From Sulfuricella denitrificans skB26 (lineage in GTDB: Bacteria; Pseudomonadota; Gammaproteobacteria; Burkholderiales; Sulfuricellaceae), in NCBI RefSeq assembly GCF_000297055.2, contig NC_022357.1:2491501-2555500 (forward strand): a stretch of DNA of 64,000 nt. The letters run 5' to 3'. The notes below the pieces were generated by a model, which was not told the origin of the DNA, ran no database searches, and worked only from the letters and a program-made list of their open reading frames with translations. Below, piece by piece: positions 17,287-26,167 of this stretch. Within the stretch, counting starts at the first letter, position 1. Each line of letters opens with the position of its first letter. The position numbers were made by a program, and so were the translations under genes.

Positions 17287-17499
17287 TCAATAGAGCTTGG
17301 GGGGGAGCATCTGGCTGCGCAGGCGCTTGAAGTGGCGCTTGACAGCAGCAGCCATCTTGCGCTTGCGCTCAGCAGTGGGCTTCTCGTAAAATTCGCGAGC
17401 GCGAAGTTCAGTCAGCAGACCGGTTTTTTCCACAGCGCGCTTGAAGCGGCGCAGAGCTACATCGAACGGCTCGTTTTCCTTGACACGTACACTCGGCAT
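17287..17499 (-). CDS. rpsU: 30S ribosomal protein S21
   Basis: The 70-residue small-subunit protein S21, which helps mRNA docking by base pairing of the 16S 3' end. The sequence is canonical: [21 protein letters not shown] at the start, then a lysine- and arginine-rich tail ([15 protein letters not shown]). AAGGTGA precedes the ATG. It is the first gene of the macromolecular-synthesis operon and is divergent from tsaD, 120 bp away. Confidence 0.98.
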   Translation of the reverse strand: MPSVRVKENEPFDVALRRFKRAVEKTGLLTELRAREFYEKPTAERKRKMAAAVKRHFKRLRSQMLPPKLY

Positions 17500-17546
17500 G
17501 AGTAAATCACCTTAAATTTAGTAATGAGTTTTGAAGCAAGTCGATA

Positions 17547-17552
17547 ATTATA
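17547..17552 (-). promoter_or_regulatory. Putative -10 element of the rpsU operon promoter
   Basis: A perfect TATAAT on the minus strand, 48 bases before the rpsU start codon. The hexamer at the 17-base position (TATGAA) is a weak -35. The position fits a promoter for the rpsU-yqeY-dnaG-rpoD-tRNA unit. Confidence 0.45.
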
Positions 17553-17619
17553 TCGGCTAAATAATCTTTTTCATAGCCAAATTTACCGTTCCCTGCAAAA
17601 CCGCTATGATGGCGGCCTT

Positions 17620-18639
17620 ATGCTAGTCCTCGGAATCGAAACCTCCTGCGATGAAACCGGCGTTGCTCTGTACCATACGGAGCGGGGCTTGCTCGCCCAT
17701 GCATTGCACTCGCAGGTGGCGATGCACGCTGAATATGGCGGGGTAGTACCGGAACTCGCTTCACGTGATCACATCCGGCGCGTGCTGCCACTGACCCGGC
17801 AAACCCTGCAGCAAGCCGGCTGCACCCTGGACGACATCGGGGCCATCGCCTATACCGAAGGGCCAGGGCTAGCCGGGGCGCTACTGGTAGGCGCCAGCAT
17901 TGCCGCCGCGCTTGGATTCGCACTCAAGGTGCCTGTCATCGGCATTCACCATCTTGAAGGCCACCTGCTCGCGCCATTGCTCGAACCCAATCCGCCCGCC
18001 TTCCCGTTCGTCGCCCTGCTGGTTTCTGGCGGCCACAGCCAGTTGATGAAAGTTTCCGGCATTGGCGCCTACGAAACCCTGGGAGAAACCCTGGACGACG
18101 CCGCCGGCGAAGCCTTCGACAAAACCGCCAAATTGCTCGGACTAGGCTATCCGGGTGGACCGGCGCTATCCATGCGGGCCGAGCAGGGTGTGCCGGGGCG
18201 ATTCAAGCTGCCGCGGCCCATGATCAATAGCGGCGACCTCAATTTCAGCTTCAGCGGCCTGAAGACTGCAGTGCTGACCCTGGCCAGACAGCAGACGCTG
18301 GACGACCAGACCGTGAACGACATCGCCCGCGCATTTCAGGACGCCATCGTTGAAGTACTCACAGTCAAATCACTGGCTGCACTGGGCCAGAGCGGCCTGG
18401 ACCGGTTGGTGGTAGCCGGCGGAGTGGGAGCCAACCGGCAGTTGCGCGAAAAGCTCTCTGCGCTTTCCGCCCGCCGGGGCTTTGAAGTGTATTATCCGAA
18501 GCTCGAATTCTGCACCGACAACGGCGCCATGATTGCCTTCGCCGGCGCGATGCGGATTAAGCTTACGCCCGCCAAGGGCTGGAAATTCAACGTGCGTCCG
18601 CGCTGGGATCTGGCACAACTGGAATCAACCGCTATTTGA
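17620..18639 (+). CDS. tsaD: tRNA threonylcarbamoyladenosine transferase subunit TsaD
   Basis: A 339-residue ASKHA-fold protein that, with TsaB and TsaE, transfers the threonylcarbamoyl group to A37 of ANN-reading tRNAs. The start [18 protein letters not shown] is canonical. The metal-binding HHLEGH is at 110-115, the nucleotide-binding VSGGHSQL follows, and later [15 protein letters not shown] and [14 protein letters not shown] appear. Length is normal. It is divergent from rpsU, and its last 8 bases overlap the convergent membrane-protein gene. Confidence 0.97.
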   Translation: MLVLGIETSCDETGVALYHTERGLLAHALHSQVAMHAEYGGVVPELASRDHIRRVLPLTRQTLQQAGCTLDDIGAIAYTEGPGLAGALLVGASIAAALGFALKVPVIGIHHLEGHLLAPLLEPNPPAFPFVALLVSGGHSQLMKVSGIGAYETLGETLDDAAGEAFDKTAKLLGLGYPGGPALSMRAEQGVPGRFKLPRPMINSGDLNFSFSGLKTAVLTLARQQTLDDQTVNDIARAFQDAIVEVLTVKSLAALGQSGLDRLVVAGGVGANRQLREKLSALSARRGFEVYYPKLEFCTDNGAMIAFAGAMRIKLTPAKGWKFNVRPRWDLAQLESTAI

Positions 18640-19426
18640 CACCACGCAATCCGCTTACCCAGCGGATCAAGGATTCATTGCCGATCATCCGCGTCACCTC
18701 CAGCGGGAAAAACAGCAGCGCATAGAACGCGATCAGGATCAGGATCAACAGCACGTGGCCGAACACGCTTTCAGGCCGTAACACCCCCCAGTATTTCATG
18801 GCGAGGAACACCATATCCTTCTTGTGCTCCGACATACTGCGGTATTTAAGCACCAGTTTGACCAGCAGATAGACGGCATAGCCGCCGCTAAGCGACAGGA
18901 AGACCACGCGAAACAGGCTGTACATGTCCATACCGCCGAGCAGGGCGCGGTGATACATCAGCGAAAGCCCTCCCATGACCACAGAAGCGACCACCGCGAT
19001 CAGGATATTGATGATCAGACGCCGACGTTCGCGTGCCAGATCCTGCTGGCGCTGGATGAAAAAGCTGTCCACCTCGCGCTTCAGATATTCGACACGGTCC
19101 TGTACCAAGGCGGTGATTTCCGCCTTCATCACGCCCACACGGGCGTCAACAGTGGCGCCGAGCTTCTCTGCTGCGTAGTCCACCAGTTCGATCACGTCGT
19201 CCTTGGTGAACTGGCGCTGGCTATGCAATTCGGCGGAAATCTTGTCCAGCTTGTGATCGACTTCCCGGCTCGCACTCAACACTGCCTCACGCAGTTCGCC
19301 GCTAGCCTCTTTCACCCCATCCTGGACAACGACATTCAGCTTCTCCGCAGCCTGCTCGATAGCCGTAAGGGAAACCTGTTCCAGGCTTTCCCGTGCGTAA
19401 TCCATTTCCTTTTCGAACCAGGCCAC
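18632..19426 (-). CDS. Coiled-coil membrane protein of unknown function
   Basis: A 264-residue protein that I do not recognise. Residues about 1-125 are helical and charged with heptad character (repeated segments such as [31 protein letters not shown]), resembling apolipoprotein-like repeats. Then come about four hydrophobic segments ([45 protein letters not shown] and a pair near the C-terminus). The N-terminal half is therefore probably cytoplasmic and the C-terminal half membrane-bound. The start is the GTG at 19426, because GGAGGT lies exactly 6 bases upstream; another GTG two codons earlier touches that site. It lies just downstream of plsY on the same strand (31 bp). Confidence 0.7.
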   Translation of the reverse strand: MAWFEKEMDYARESLEQVSLTAIEQAAEKLNVVVQDGVKEASGELREAVLSASREVDHKLDKISAELHSQRQFTKDDVIELVDYAAEKLGATVDARVGVMKAEITALVQDRVEYLKREVDSFFIQRQQDLARERRRLIINILIAVVASVVMGGLSLMYHRALLGGMDMYSLFRVVFLSLSGGYAVYLLVKLVLKYRSMSEHKKDMVFLAMKYWGVLRPESVFGHVLLILILIAFYALLFFPLEVTRMIGNESLIRWVSGLRGVK

Positions 19427-19457
19427 AGCCACACCTCCAGTGTCTTAAGTATAGAGC

Positions 19458-20081
19458 CTACTGCGGCGGTGCATCGCCGGGCTGAGTCTTGCCGATCGCC
19501 TGCTCCTTGCCGGAAAGCAGGTTCTGAATATTGCTCTTGTGCCGCCAGATCAGGAGCAGCGACACCGCCGCAACCGCCGCAACCAGCACACCGGATTTCA
19601 GCCACAACCAGCCGTAAAATGGGGTGAACACCGCCGCGATCAAGGCGGACAAGGAAGAAATTCGCCACATGTAGGTCGCCAGCAGCCAAGTTGCCAAGGC
19701 AGCGAGACCCAGCCAGAGATTAAGTGCAAGCAGGATGCCCAGCACCGTAGCTACACCCTTGCCGCCGTGGAAGGCGAAAAAAATCGGGTAGACATGACCT
19801 AGAAACACCGCTATTGCAGAGGCAGCGACGACAGTCTCGTCCAGGCCGTAGACGGGCGCCAGGCGCAACGCCAGAAAAACAGCCAGCCAGCCCTTGGCGC
19901 CATCGCCCAGCAAAGTCACCGCGGCGGCCAGTTTTTTACCGGTGCGCAAGACATTGGTCGCGCCCGGGTTTTTCGAGCCGAAGGTGCGCGGATCGGGCAG
20001 GCCGAACATCTTGCTGGTGAGTACAGCAAAGGAGACCGAGCCAATCAGATAAGCCGCGAGGATGAAAATTACCGTAATCAT
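19458..20081 (-). CDS. plsY: Acyl-phosphate:glycerol-3-phosphate acyltransferase PlsY
   Basis: A 207-residue inner-membrane enzyme that acylates glycerol-3-phosphate with acyl-phosphate, the first step of phospholipid synthesis. Family motifs are visible: YLIGSVSFAVL near the N-terminus, GSKNPGATNVLRTGKK, and the glycine-rich FFAFHGGKGVATVLG. Five to six hydrophobic helices match the known topology. The C-terminal tail (about 15 residues, ending GDAPPQ) is polar. It is divergent from folB, with 61 bp between the starts. Confidence 0.96.
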   Translation of the reverse strand: MITVIFILAAYLIGSVSFAVLTSKMFGLPDPRTFGSKNPGATNVLRTGKKLAAAVTLLGDGAKGWLAVFLALRLAPVYGLDETVVAASAIAVFLGHVYPIFFAFHGGKGVATVLGILLALNLWLGLAALATWLLATYMWRISSLSALIAAVFTPFYGWLWLKSGVLVAAVAAVSLLLIWRHKSNIQNLLSGKEQAIGKTQPGDAPPQ

Positions 20082-20142
20082 ATCAAATCACTTAAAATGG
20101 CCACTTTTAGATTTTACGGCAATTTGCCCGCCCGAACACCCG

Positions 20143-20505
20143 ATGGATATCGTTTTCCTGGAAGAAATCAAGCTCGACATCGTCATCGGCATCTATGAGT
20201 GGGAGCGCAAAGTCCCCCAGACCATCCGCATCGACATCGAGATCGGACTGCCGCACAGCCGTGGAGGCGAATCCGACAACATCGTGGACACCATCGACTA
20301 CGGCGCGGTAATGGCGCGCATTCGCCAAACCGCAGCCGAACAACATTTTTCCCTGGTGGAAGCCCTGGCAGAGCATATTGCCACCCTGATCCGCACCGAA
20401 TTCGGCGCGCCCTGGGTAAAAGTATCAGTCGCCAAACTGGGCATGCTGCGTGGCGTCAAGCGACTGGGCATCATGATTGAACGCGGGGAGCGGCCATCAG
20501 CCTAG
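20143..20505 (+). CDS. folB: Dihydroneopterin aldolase FolB
   Basis: A 120-residue enzyme of folate synthesis that cleaves 7,8-dihydroneopterin to 6-hydroxymethyl-dihydropterin and glycolaldehyde. The start MDIVFLEEIKLDIVIGIYEWER is canonical, as are DNIVDTIDYGAVMARI and FSLVEALAEHIA (with the substrate-binding glutamate). The ATG at 20143 gives the normal length; an upstream in-frame ATG at 20062 would add 27 residues that run into the plsY promoter region. The 3' end overlaps the next gene. Confidence 0.95.
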   Translation: MDIVFLEEIKLDIVIGIYEWERKVPQTIRIDIEIGLPHSRGGESDNIVDTIDYGAVMARIRQTAAEQHFSLVEALAEHIATLIRTEFGAPWVKVSVAKLGMLRGVKRLGIMIERGERPSA

Positions 20506-21230
20506 AAGCATTAGCGGCTGCCCTGCTAATCCTCCTTCTCGCCTACTTCATCCGGGGCATCACGGGTTTCGGCTCCGGACTGATTGCGGTACCCCTCCTG
20601 GCGCACTTCCTGCCTCTCCAATTTGTCGTGCCATTGGTGCTGGTGCTGGATTTTTCGGCTTCCATTGCACTCGGCGGAAAAACCCGCAAGCACATCAACT
20701 GGAACGAACTAAAACCTTTGTTGCCCTTCGGCGCGACAGGCGTGATCCTGGGCGTAACGCTGCTCATCCACATGCCGCGCGAACCGCTGCTGATCGGCCT
20801 GGGAATTTTTGTGCTGATCTTCGGCGTGCGCAACCTGCTCAACATCCACGGCGAAGCCACCATCTCACGCTGGTGGGCCATACCGACCGGGCTCACCGGC
20901 GGCACCGTTGGCGCACTGTTCGGCACGGGCGGTCCGCCCTACATCATCTATCTGTCCCACCGCCTGAAAGACAAAGCCGAACTGCGCGCCACCTTCTCCG
21001 GCCTGTTCACCCTGGAGGGCGGACTGCGCGTCATTGCCTTCCTCGCTACTGGCCTGCTGCTGCAGAGCGGGATGCTCACGGCCATCCTCGCCGCCCTGCC
21101 GGTCATGGCGCTCGGCCTGTATCTCGGCCACCGCGCCCACCTCGGCATCTCCAGCCCGCAAATACTCAAGCTCATCGGCGTACTGCTCATCGGCAGCAGC
21201 GCCTCACTGATCTGGAAAGCCTTGGCCTGA
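20496..21230 (+). CDS. TauE/SafE family membrane permease
   Basis: A membrane protein of about 244 residues in the TauE/SafE (sulfite/organosulfonate exporter-like) family. The reading frame shows SLEALAALLILLLAYFIRG, then TGFGSGLIAVPLLAHFLPLQ, and later the second family motif GALFGTGGPPYIIYLSH; about eight hydrophobic segments are present. No ATG, GTG or TTG precedes the conserved N-terminus. The frame opens at 20481, and the best placed initiator is an ATC at 20496, five bases after GGGGAG and inside the folB 3' end. A GTG at 20628 would delete the first motif. Substrate cannot be told from sequence. Confidence 0.85.
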   Translation: MSLEALAAALLILLLAYFIRGITGFGSGLIAVPLLAHFLPLQFVVPLVLVLDFSASIALGGKTRKHINWNELKPLLPFGATGVILGVTLLIHMPREPLLIGLGIFVLIFGVRNLLNIHGEATISRWWAIPTGLTGGTVGALFGTGGPPYIIYLSHRLKDKAELRATFSGLFTLEGGLRVIAFLATGLLLQSGMLTAILAALPVMALGLYLGHRAHLGISSPQILKLIGVLLIGSSASLIWKALA

Positions 21231-21238
21231 CATCCCCA

Positions 21239-22135
21239 TCAACCCCGCGGGTGATGGCTGGCATGCAATTGCTTCAGGCGCTCCCGCGCCACATGAGTGT
21301 AGATTTGAGTGGTAGAGATATCGGCGTGCCCGAGCAGCATCTGCACCACGCGCAAATCAGCACCATGATTAAGCAGATGGGTAGCGAAGGCATGGCGCAA
21401 GGTATGTGGAGATAATGGTTTCCCTACCCCACCCTGGATGGCGCGGCGCTTGATCAAATACCAGAAGGCCTGACGCGTCATTGCCCCGCGCCGTGCAGTG
21501 ACAAACAGAGCGTCGCTGGTTTTGCCATTCAGCAGATGCGGACGTGCTCCGGTCAGATAGCGCTTTAGCCAGCCAACAGCCTCTTCGCCCAGAGGGACCA
21601 GTCTTTCCTTGCCGCCTTTACCCATCACGCGCACCACGCCCATATCCAGGCTTGCTTCCGCCACCTTCATCGTCACCAGTTCGGAAACCCGCAGGCCGGT
21701 GGCATAAAGTGTTTCCAACATCGCCTTGTCGCGCAGTCCCAGCGCGTCGCCAATATCAGGCGCATTCAACAAAGCTTCCACATCTGCTTCGGTCAGGCTT
21801 TTTGGCAGCGCCCGGACCTGTTTCGGCGAGGCGATATTGAGCGTAGGGTCGACGTTTATCCGGCCCTGGCGCAACAGGTAGCGGTAAAACCGCCGAAAGC
21901 TGGAAAGCTCGCGACTCGCTGTACTGGCCCGGGTTTTCACCACGTTGTACTGATGCGACAAGAATCCCTCCAACTCGGCGTGACCCGCCTCCTGCAAGCT
22001 CTTGCTGCATGTTCCCTGGAGCCAAACGGAGAACTGCTGCAAATCGCGCCGGTAGCTCTCCAGTGTGTTGCGCGCCAGACCTTCCTCCAGCCACAGCGCA
22101 TCACAGAATTCGTCAAGCAGGCTGTCTGCGTTCAT
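21239..22135 (-). CDS. xerD: Tyrosine recombinase XerD
   Basis: A 298-residue site-specific recombinase that, with XerC, resolves chromosome dimers at dif under FtsK control. It has the N-terminal SAM-like core-binding domain (LARNTLESYRRDLQQF) and the catalytic domain with the first arginine in TGLRVSEL, HTLRHAFATHLL (His-x-x-Arg), LGHADISTTQIYTHV with the nucleophile Tyr279. The C-terminal LKQLHASHHPRG matches XerD better than XerC. It overlaps the upstream ogt gene by 23 bp, so both are probably on one message. Confidence 0.95.
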   Translation of the reverse strand: MNADSLLDEFCDALWLEEGLARNTLESYRRDLQQFSVWLQGTCSKSLQEAGHAELEGFLSHQYNVVKTRASTASRELSSFRRFYRYLLRQGRINVDPTLNIASPKQVRALPKSLTEADVEALLNAPDIGDALGLRDKAMLETLYATGLRVSELVTMKVAEASLDMGVVRVMGKGGKERLVPLGEEAVGWLKRYLTGARPHLLNGKTSDALFVTARRGAMTRQAFWYLIKRRAIQGGVGKPLSPHTLRHAFATHLLNHGADLRVVQMLLGHADISTTQIYTHVARERLKQLHASHHPRG

Positions 22136-22583
22136 GCTGTAGCAGCCAACGTTTAATTGCCAGCGGATCGCCGCTGGTACTGTTCATGAATCCGCCCAGA
22201 CCGTCTCGCGCCAGCACGCGGTGGCAGGGGATGATCACGGGAATAGGATTGGCACCGCAGGCTTGCCCCACCGCGCGTGGCGCGGTGTGAAGCCGATTGG
22301 CCAACTCGCCATAGCTTTGTGTCGAGCCGCTGGGAATCTGTCGCAACGCCTGCCACACCCTGGACTGAAACACGGTGCCATGCAATGCGAGTGGCAGGTC
22401 AAAGCAAAAGAGAGGATCGGCAAGATAGGCCTGCAACTGCGAGCAAACCTGCCTGGAAATAACATCCTGTGGCGCCAGAACCGGTGTTCCAGGCGGCAGA
22501 AAATCAAGACCGGTCAGCGCTGTGCCATCGGTCATGATGCCGAGCACCGCAAACGGTGCAGGAAATCTCGCCTGGTAAGTCAT
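22113..22583 (-). CDS. ogt: Methylated-DNA-protein-cysteine methyltransferase Ogt
   Basis: A 156-residue suicide DNA-repair protein that moves the methyl group from O6-methylguanine to its own cysteine. The active site is IPCHRVL in the C-terminal domain, preceded by SRVWQALRQIPSGSTQSYGELA (the helix-turn-helix with the arginine finger) and AVGQACGANP. The ATG at 22583 (MTYQARFPAPF) follows GCGAGGTA and gives a normal length. The open frame upstream runs through repeats (MVKGAC) and is unlikely to be translated. No Ada regulatory domain is present. Confidence 0.93.
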   Translation of the reverse strand: MTYQARFPAPFAVLGIMTDGTALTGLDFLPPGTPVLAPQDVISRQVCSQLQAYLADPLFCFDLPLALHGTVFQSRVWQALRQIPSGSTQSYGELANRLHTAPRAVGQACGANPIPVIIPCHRVLARDGLGGFMNSTSGDPLAIKRWLLQHERRQPA

Positions 22584-22608
22584 TACCTCGCAACCGCGCA
22601 ATTCAAAA

Positions 22609-22686
22609 CAAGCACCCTTTACAATTGCTCCCAAATCGGAGCAAGCACCCTTTACCATCGCTCCTTCTCCCTCTGGGAGAAGGAGC
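22609..22686. repeat. Direct repeat plus perfect 12-bp hairpin upstream of ogt
   Basis: Two 23-base units starting CAAGCACCCTTTAC (22609-22631 and 22642-22664) match at 21 of 23 positions with a 33-base period. The second runs into a perfect hairpin, GCTCCTTCTCCC-TCT-GGGAGAAGGAGC (22660-22686). The hairpin core resembles the CCCTCTCCC-type REP elements near rnpB in this window. It lies between ogt and the rplS terminator. Confidence 0.65.
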
Positions 22687-22763
22687 GATGAGGGAAGCCC
22701 CTCGTGGGAGAGGGACATCATGACCAGACAGCGCATGACCACATTCTAGCCGATCAAAATAAC

Positions 22764-22796
22764 AAAGGCCACGAAGGCAATGCCTTCGTGGCCTTT
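22764..22796 (-). terminator. Intrinsic terminator of the rpsP-rimM-trmD-rplS operon
   Basis: A 16-bp perfect inverted repeat, AAAGGCCACGAAGGCA with TGCCTTCGTGGCCTTT, followed on the minus strand by TGTTATTTTG. It lies 18 bp after the rplS stop. Confidence 0.85.
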
Positions 22797-22814
22797 GGAC
22801 TACAGCCTACAGGC

Positions 22815-23198
22815 TTACAGAGCCGGCTTTGCCGTCTGAGTGCGGGCGACCAGCTTTTCCTTGATACGTGCAGATTTGCCGGAGCGATCACGCAGGTAGT
22901 ACAGCTTGGCGCGGCGCACGTCGCCGCGGCGCTTCACTTCGATGCTGGCAATCAGCGGGGAGTGGGTCTGGAAAGTACGCTCTACGCCTTCGCCATTGGA
23001 AATTTTACGGACAATAAAGGCGGAGTTGAGTCCTCTGTTACGCTTGGCAATCACCACACCTTCAAAAACCTGAACCCGCTTGCGGGTACCTTCCACGACA
23101 TTCACGCCGACGATCACCGTGTCGCCTGGTGCGAAATCGGGGATGGTTTTGCCCAGGCGGGCGATTTCTTCCTGTTCAAGCTGCTTGATGATATCCAT
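22815..23198 (-). CDS. rplS: 50S ribosomal protein L19
   Basis: A 127-residue large-subunit protein at the 30S/50S interface. Canonical segments are [50 protein letters not shown] and the C-terminal [21 protein letters not shown]. It is the last gene of the operon, 18 bp after trmD, and is followed by a strong intrinsic terminator. Confidence 0.98.
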   Translation of the reverse strand: MDIIKQLEQEEIARLGKTIPDFAPGDTVIVGVNVVEGTRKRVQVFEGVVIAKRNRGLNSAFIVRKISNGEGVERTFQTHSPLIASIEVKRRGDVRRAKLYYLRDRSGKSARIKEKLVARTQTAKPAL

Positions 23199-23216
23199 TT
23201 AAAACTCCTTGCTTCG

Positions 23217-23987
23217 TTATTTATTGGATTCCTGTTCCTGCTGGTTTTCTGCTTTAAATGCAGCCAGCAGCCCGGATTCCTCTTTTGTCAACTGACGGGC
23301 AGCCAATAAATCCGGCCGCCTCAACCAGGTCCTGCCCAACGCCTGCTTTAACCGCCAACGTTGAATTTCTGCATGGTGCCCGGACATCAACACCTCCGGC
23401 ACCGTCTCACCCTGATAAACCTCGGGGCGGGTATAGTGAGGGCAATCCAGCAGCCCGTCCACGAATGAATCCTGTACTGCCGATTCGGCATCGCCGAGTA
23501 CGCCCGGCAACTGCCTGACAACGGCATCAATCAACACCATCGCCGCCAGTTCCCCGCCGGACAATACGTAGTCACCGATCGAGATTTCTTCATCCACCTG
23601 ATGGCGCAACAAGCGCTCGTCCACACCTTCGTAACGGCTCGCCAGCAGCACCAAACCTGGCTCCTGGGTCAGTTCCATCACACGCTGGTGGGTTAGCATC
23701 TTGCCTTGAGGTGAAAGATGTATCACCCTCGGGCTTGCCACACCGGCCAGCTTCTGCCGCTCTTTTGCAGCCAGGATCGCCTGTTCCAGCGGCTCGGCCA
23801 GCATCACCATGCCTGGCCCGCCTCCGTAGGGGCGATCATCTACCGTACGATAGTTGTCCTCGGTGAAATCGCGCGGATTCCACAACTGCAACTGGAAACG
23901 CTCCTGCTCCAGCGCGCGCCGGGTGATGCCGTGTTTGGCAAGTGCCTCGAACATCGGCGGGAACAAGGTAATGACGTCGAAATTCAA
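23217..23987 (-). CDS. trmD: tRNA (guanine-N1-)-methyltransferase TrmD
   Basis: A 256-residue SPOUT methyltransferase that methylates G37 of tRNAs reading CNN codons, which prevents frameshifting. Recognisable parts are [14 protein letters not shown] at the start, [24 protein letters not shown] and the trefoil-knot region [17 protein letters not shown]. The start is a TTG at 23987 within TTGA, overlapping the rimM stop; no ATG lies before the conserved N-terminus. The initiation codon is unusual but the coupling with rimM explains it. Confidence 0.96.
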   Translation of the reverse strand: MNFDVITLFPPMFEALAKHGITRRALEQERFQLQLWNPRDFTEDNYRTVDDRPYGGGPGMVMLAEPLEQAILAAKERQKLAGVASPRVIHLSPQGKMLTHQRVMELTQEPGLVLLASRYEGVDERLLRHQVDEEISIGDYVLSGGELAAMVLIDAVVRQLPGVLGDAESAVQDSFVDGLLDCPHYTRPEVYQGETVPEVLMSGHHAEIQRWRLKQALGRTWLRRPDLLAARQLTKEESGLLAAFKAENQQEQESNK

Positions 23988-24463
23988 TAATCCGCGTCCC
24001 AGTCCACGTCGATTCGCCCCGCCGCCAAGTCAACTTTGAGGATGACCTGAGCAATAAACGGGAGCAACCTTTCGCGCTCCCCCTCTACCACCAGCACGTC
24101 ATTCGCGCCGGTTTCCAGAAGCTCTGCCACCTTGCCCAGCACTTCAGCCTGAACATTCACTACTTCCAGACCAATCAGATCGGACCAGTAATATTCATTT
24201 TCAGGCGCTTCCGGCAGCGCCTCGCGCGGCACTGCAACTTCAAGACCCTTCAGCGCCGCTGCGGCATCGCGGTCATTACACCCGTCCAGCCTGGCAACCA
24301 GGGTCTTGTGATGGGCTTCCGAGTCCAGCACCTTGACCTCGCGCCACTGCTCGCCCCGCCCAAGACTCCAGACAGGAAAAGCCAGCAGCCCATTGATTTT
24401 TTCGGTAAACGGCTGCACCTTGACCCAGCCGAGGACGCCGAACGGGGCGGCGATGCGCCCCAT
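23984..24463 (-). CDS. rimM: 16S rRNA processing/ribosome maturation factor RimM
   Basis: A 159-residue assembly factor for the 30S head domain. It starts [21 protein letters not shown], typical of the N-terminal beta-barrel domain, and has the second PRC-barrel domain with [13 protein letters not shown] and [19 protein letters not shown]. The ATG at 24463, 13 bp after the rpsP stop, gives the usual length; the frame extends upstream only as a shadow of rpsP. It overlaps trmD by 4 bp. Confidence 0.95.
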   Translation of the reverse strand: MGRIAAPFGVLGWVKVQPFTEKINGLLAFPVWSLGRGEQWREVKVLDSEAHHKTLVARLDGCNDRDAAAALKGLEVAVPREALPEAPENEYYWSDLIGLEVVNVQAEVLGKVAELLETGANDVLVVEGERERLLPFIAQVILKVDLAAGRIDVDWDADY

Positions 24464-24476
24464 TACTACCAGATTC

Positions 24477-24719
24477 TTAGGCGGCGGCACGCTTGACGAG
24501 CTTGGCCACAGCGTCGGACAGCAACGCGCCGTGTCCCTGCCAGTAGCTGATGCGCTCACTGTCGAGGCGCACAGCTTCCTGACCTTCACGCGCAACCGGG
24601 TTGTAGAAACCCACGCGCTCAATGAATCTGCCGTCACGACGATTGCGGGAATCAGCCACGACTACGTTGAAAAACGGGCGCTTCTTGGCACCACCACGGG
24701 CAAGTCGAATCACAACCAT
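24477..24719 (-). CDS. rpsP: 30S ribosomal protein S16
   Basis: An 80-residue small-subunit protein with the canonical [25 protein letters not shown] start and [14 protein letters not shown] segment. It is the first gene of the rpsP-rimM-trmD-rplS operon. AAGGGTGA stands about 9 bases before the ATG, and a good promoter lies just upstream. Confidence 0.98.
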   Translation of the reverse strand: MVVIRLARGGAKKRPFFNVVVADSRNRRDGRFIERVGFYNPVAREGQEAVRLDSERISYWQGHGALLSDAVAKLVKRAAA

Positions 24720-24762
24720 AATTAAATGTCACCCTTAAAAAATTCGGTCTAAAAAGCCGGCC

Positions 24763-24792
24763 ATTTTACGCTAAGTTTTGGAATAAACGCAA
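24763..24792 (-). promoter_or_regulatory. Putative sigma-70 promoter of the rpsP operon
   Basis: On the minus strand, TTGCGT (24792-24787) and TAAAAT (24768-24763) are separated by 18 bases. It lies in the short gap between the ffh stop and the rpsP start and gives a leader of about 35 bases. Confidence 0.5.
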
Positions 24793-24802
24793 GAAAGATT
24801 AT

Positions 24803-26146
24803 TTACATACCGGGTAACATGCCCTTCATACCCCTCATCATCTTCGCCATCCCGCCCTTGGCGACCATCTTCATCATTTTCTGGGTTTGCTCGAACTGGT
24901 TCAGCAAGCGATTCACTTCCTGCACCTGCACCCCGGCACCAGCGGCGATACGGCGCTTGCGCGAAGCCTTGAGGAGTGCCGGATTGCGGCGCTCTCCCGG
25001 CGTCATCGAGTTGATAATGCCCTCGATACGATTAATCGACTTGTCGTCCGCCATGCCCGCCGCTGCCTGCCCCATCTGTGCTGGCAGCTTATCCATCAGA
25101 GCAGCGACACCGCCCATTTTTTTCATTTGTTGCAGTTGTGCCTTGAAATCTTCGAGATCGAAGCTCTTGCCGGACTTCATTTTCTTTGCCAGCTTGACCG
25201 CTTCTTCCTGGTCGACGCCGCGATGGGCTTCTTCAATCAGGGACAACACGTCGCCCATGCCGAGAATCCGAGAAGCCATCCGCTCCGGATGGAAGGCTTC
25301 GAGACCACCTACTTTTTCACCTACGCCAGCGAACTTGATCGGCTTCCCGGTGACTTGGCGCACCGACAGCGCCGCACCACCGCGTGCATCGCCGTCGAGC
25401 TTGGTGAGCACCACGCCGGTCAACGGTAACGCCTCACTGAAAGCCTTGGCGGTATTAACCGCGTCCTGCCCCTGCATGGCGTCGACCACAAACAGGGTCT
25501 CGATCGGTTTGAGTACTTCATGCAAGCGCTGGATTTCGGCCATCATGGCTTCGTCTATCGCCAGGCGACCCGCGGTGTCTATAATCAGCACATCGTGGAA
25601 ATGCTTGTCGGCGTAATCCCGTGCCGCCAGCGCGATCTGCTCCGGGCTCTGACCCGCTTCGGCAGAAAAATAATCCGTCTCGATCTGCTGCGCCAAGGCA
25701 CGCAACTGTTCCATCGCCGCCGGGCGATAAACGTCACAACTTGCCAGCAGCACTTTTTTCTTCATCTGCTCACGCAGGTATTTGGCCAGCTTGGCCGAGG
25801 TAGTGGTTTTACCCGCGCCCTGAAGGCCCGCCATCAGTATCACCGCGGGTGGCAGCGTGGTGAAATTGAGCGCGGCGTTCTGGCCACCCATCAGTCGGGC
25901 CATTTCCTGGTGGACAATGCCGATCACGGCTTGGCCTGGGGTCAGACTGGCCAGCACCTCCTGGCCCTGTGCACGCTCCTTGACGTGGGCAATGAAATCC
26001 TTCACCACCGGCAAGGCGACATCCGCCTCGAGCAGAGCCATGCGCACTTCGCGCAGGGCATCCTGAATATTAGCTTCGGTCAGGCGAGCCTGGCCGCGCA
26101 GGGTTTTGATTACACCGGAAAGGCGATTGGTGAGATTGTCGAACAT
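24803..26146 (-). CDS. ffh: Signal recognition particle protein Ffh
   Basis: A 447-residue GTPase that binds signal sequences of nascent membrane proteins and delivers them to FtsY. It has the N domain (NLTNRLSGVIKTLRGQARLTE), the G domain with GLQGAGKTTTSAKLA (P-loop), DTAGRLAIDE and TKLDGDARGG, and the methionine-rich M domain with SMTPGERRNPALLKASRKRRIAAGAG and a C-terminal MMKMVAKGGMAKMMRGMKGMLPGM. Length is normal. It lies upstream of rpsP on the same strand; its own promoter must be near the 26168-26435 element. Confidence 0.98.
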   Translation of the reverse strand: MFDNLTNRLSGVIKTLRGQARLTEANIQDALREVRMALLEADVALPVVKDFIAHVKERAQGQEVLASLTPGQAVIGIVHQEMARLMGGQNAALNFTTLPPAVILMAGLQGAGKTTTSAKLAKYLREQMKKKVLLASCDVYRPAAMEQLRALAQQIETDYFSAEAGQSPEQIALAARDYADKHFHDVLIIDTAGRLAIDEAMMAEIQRLHEVLKPIETLFVVDAMQGQDAVNTAKAFSEALPLTGVVLTKLDGDARGGAALSVRQVTGKPIKFAGVGEKVGGLEAFHPERMASRILGMGDVLSLIEEAHRGVDQEEAVKLAKKMKSGKSFDLEDFKAQLQQMKKMGGVAALMDKLPAQMGQAAAGMADDKSINRIEGIINSMTPGERRNPALLKASRKRRIAAGAGVQVQEVNRLLNQFEQTQKMMKMVAKGGMAKMMRGMKGMLPGM

Positions 26147-26167
26147 GGTGGCAAAATGTCCTGTCTA

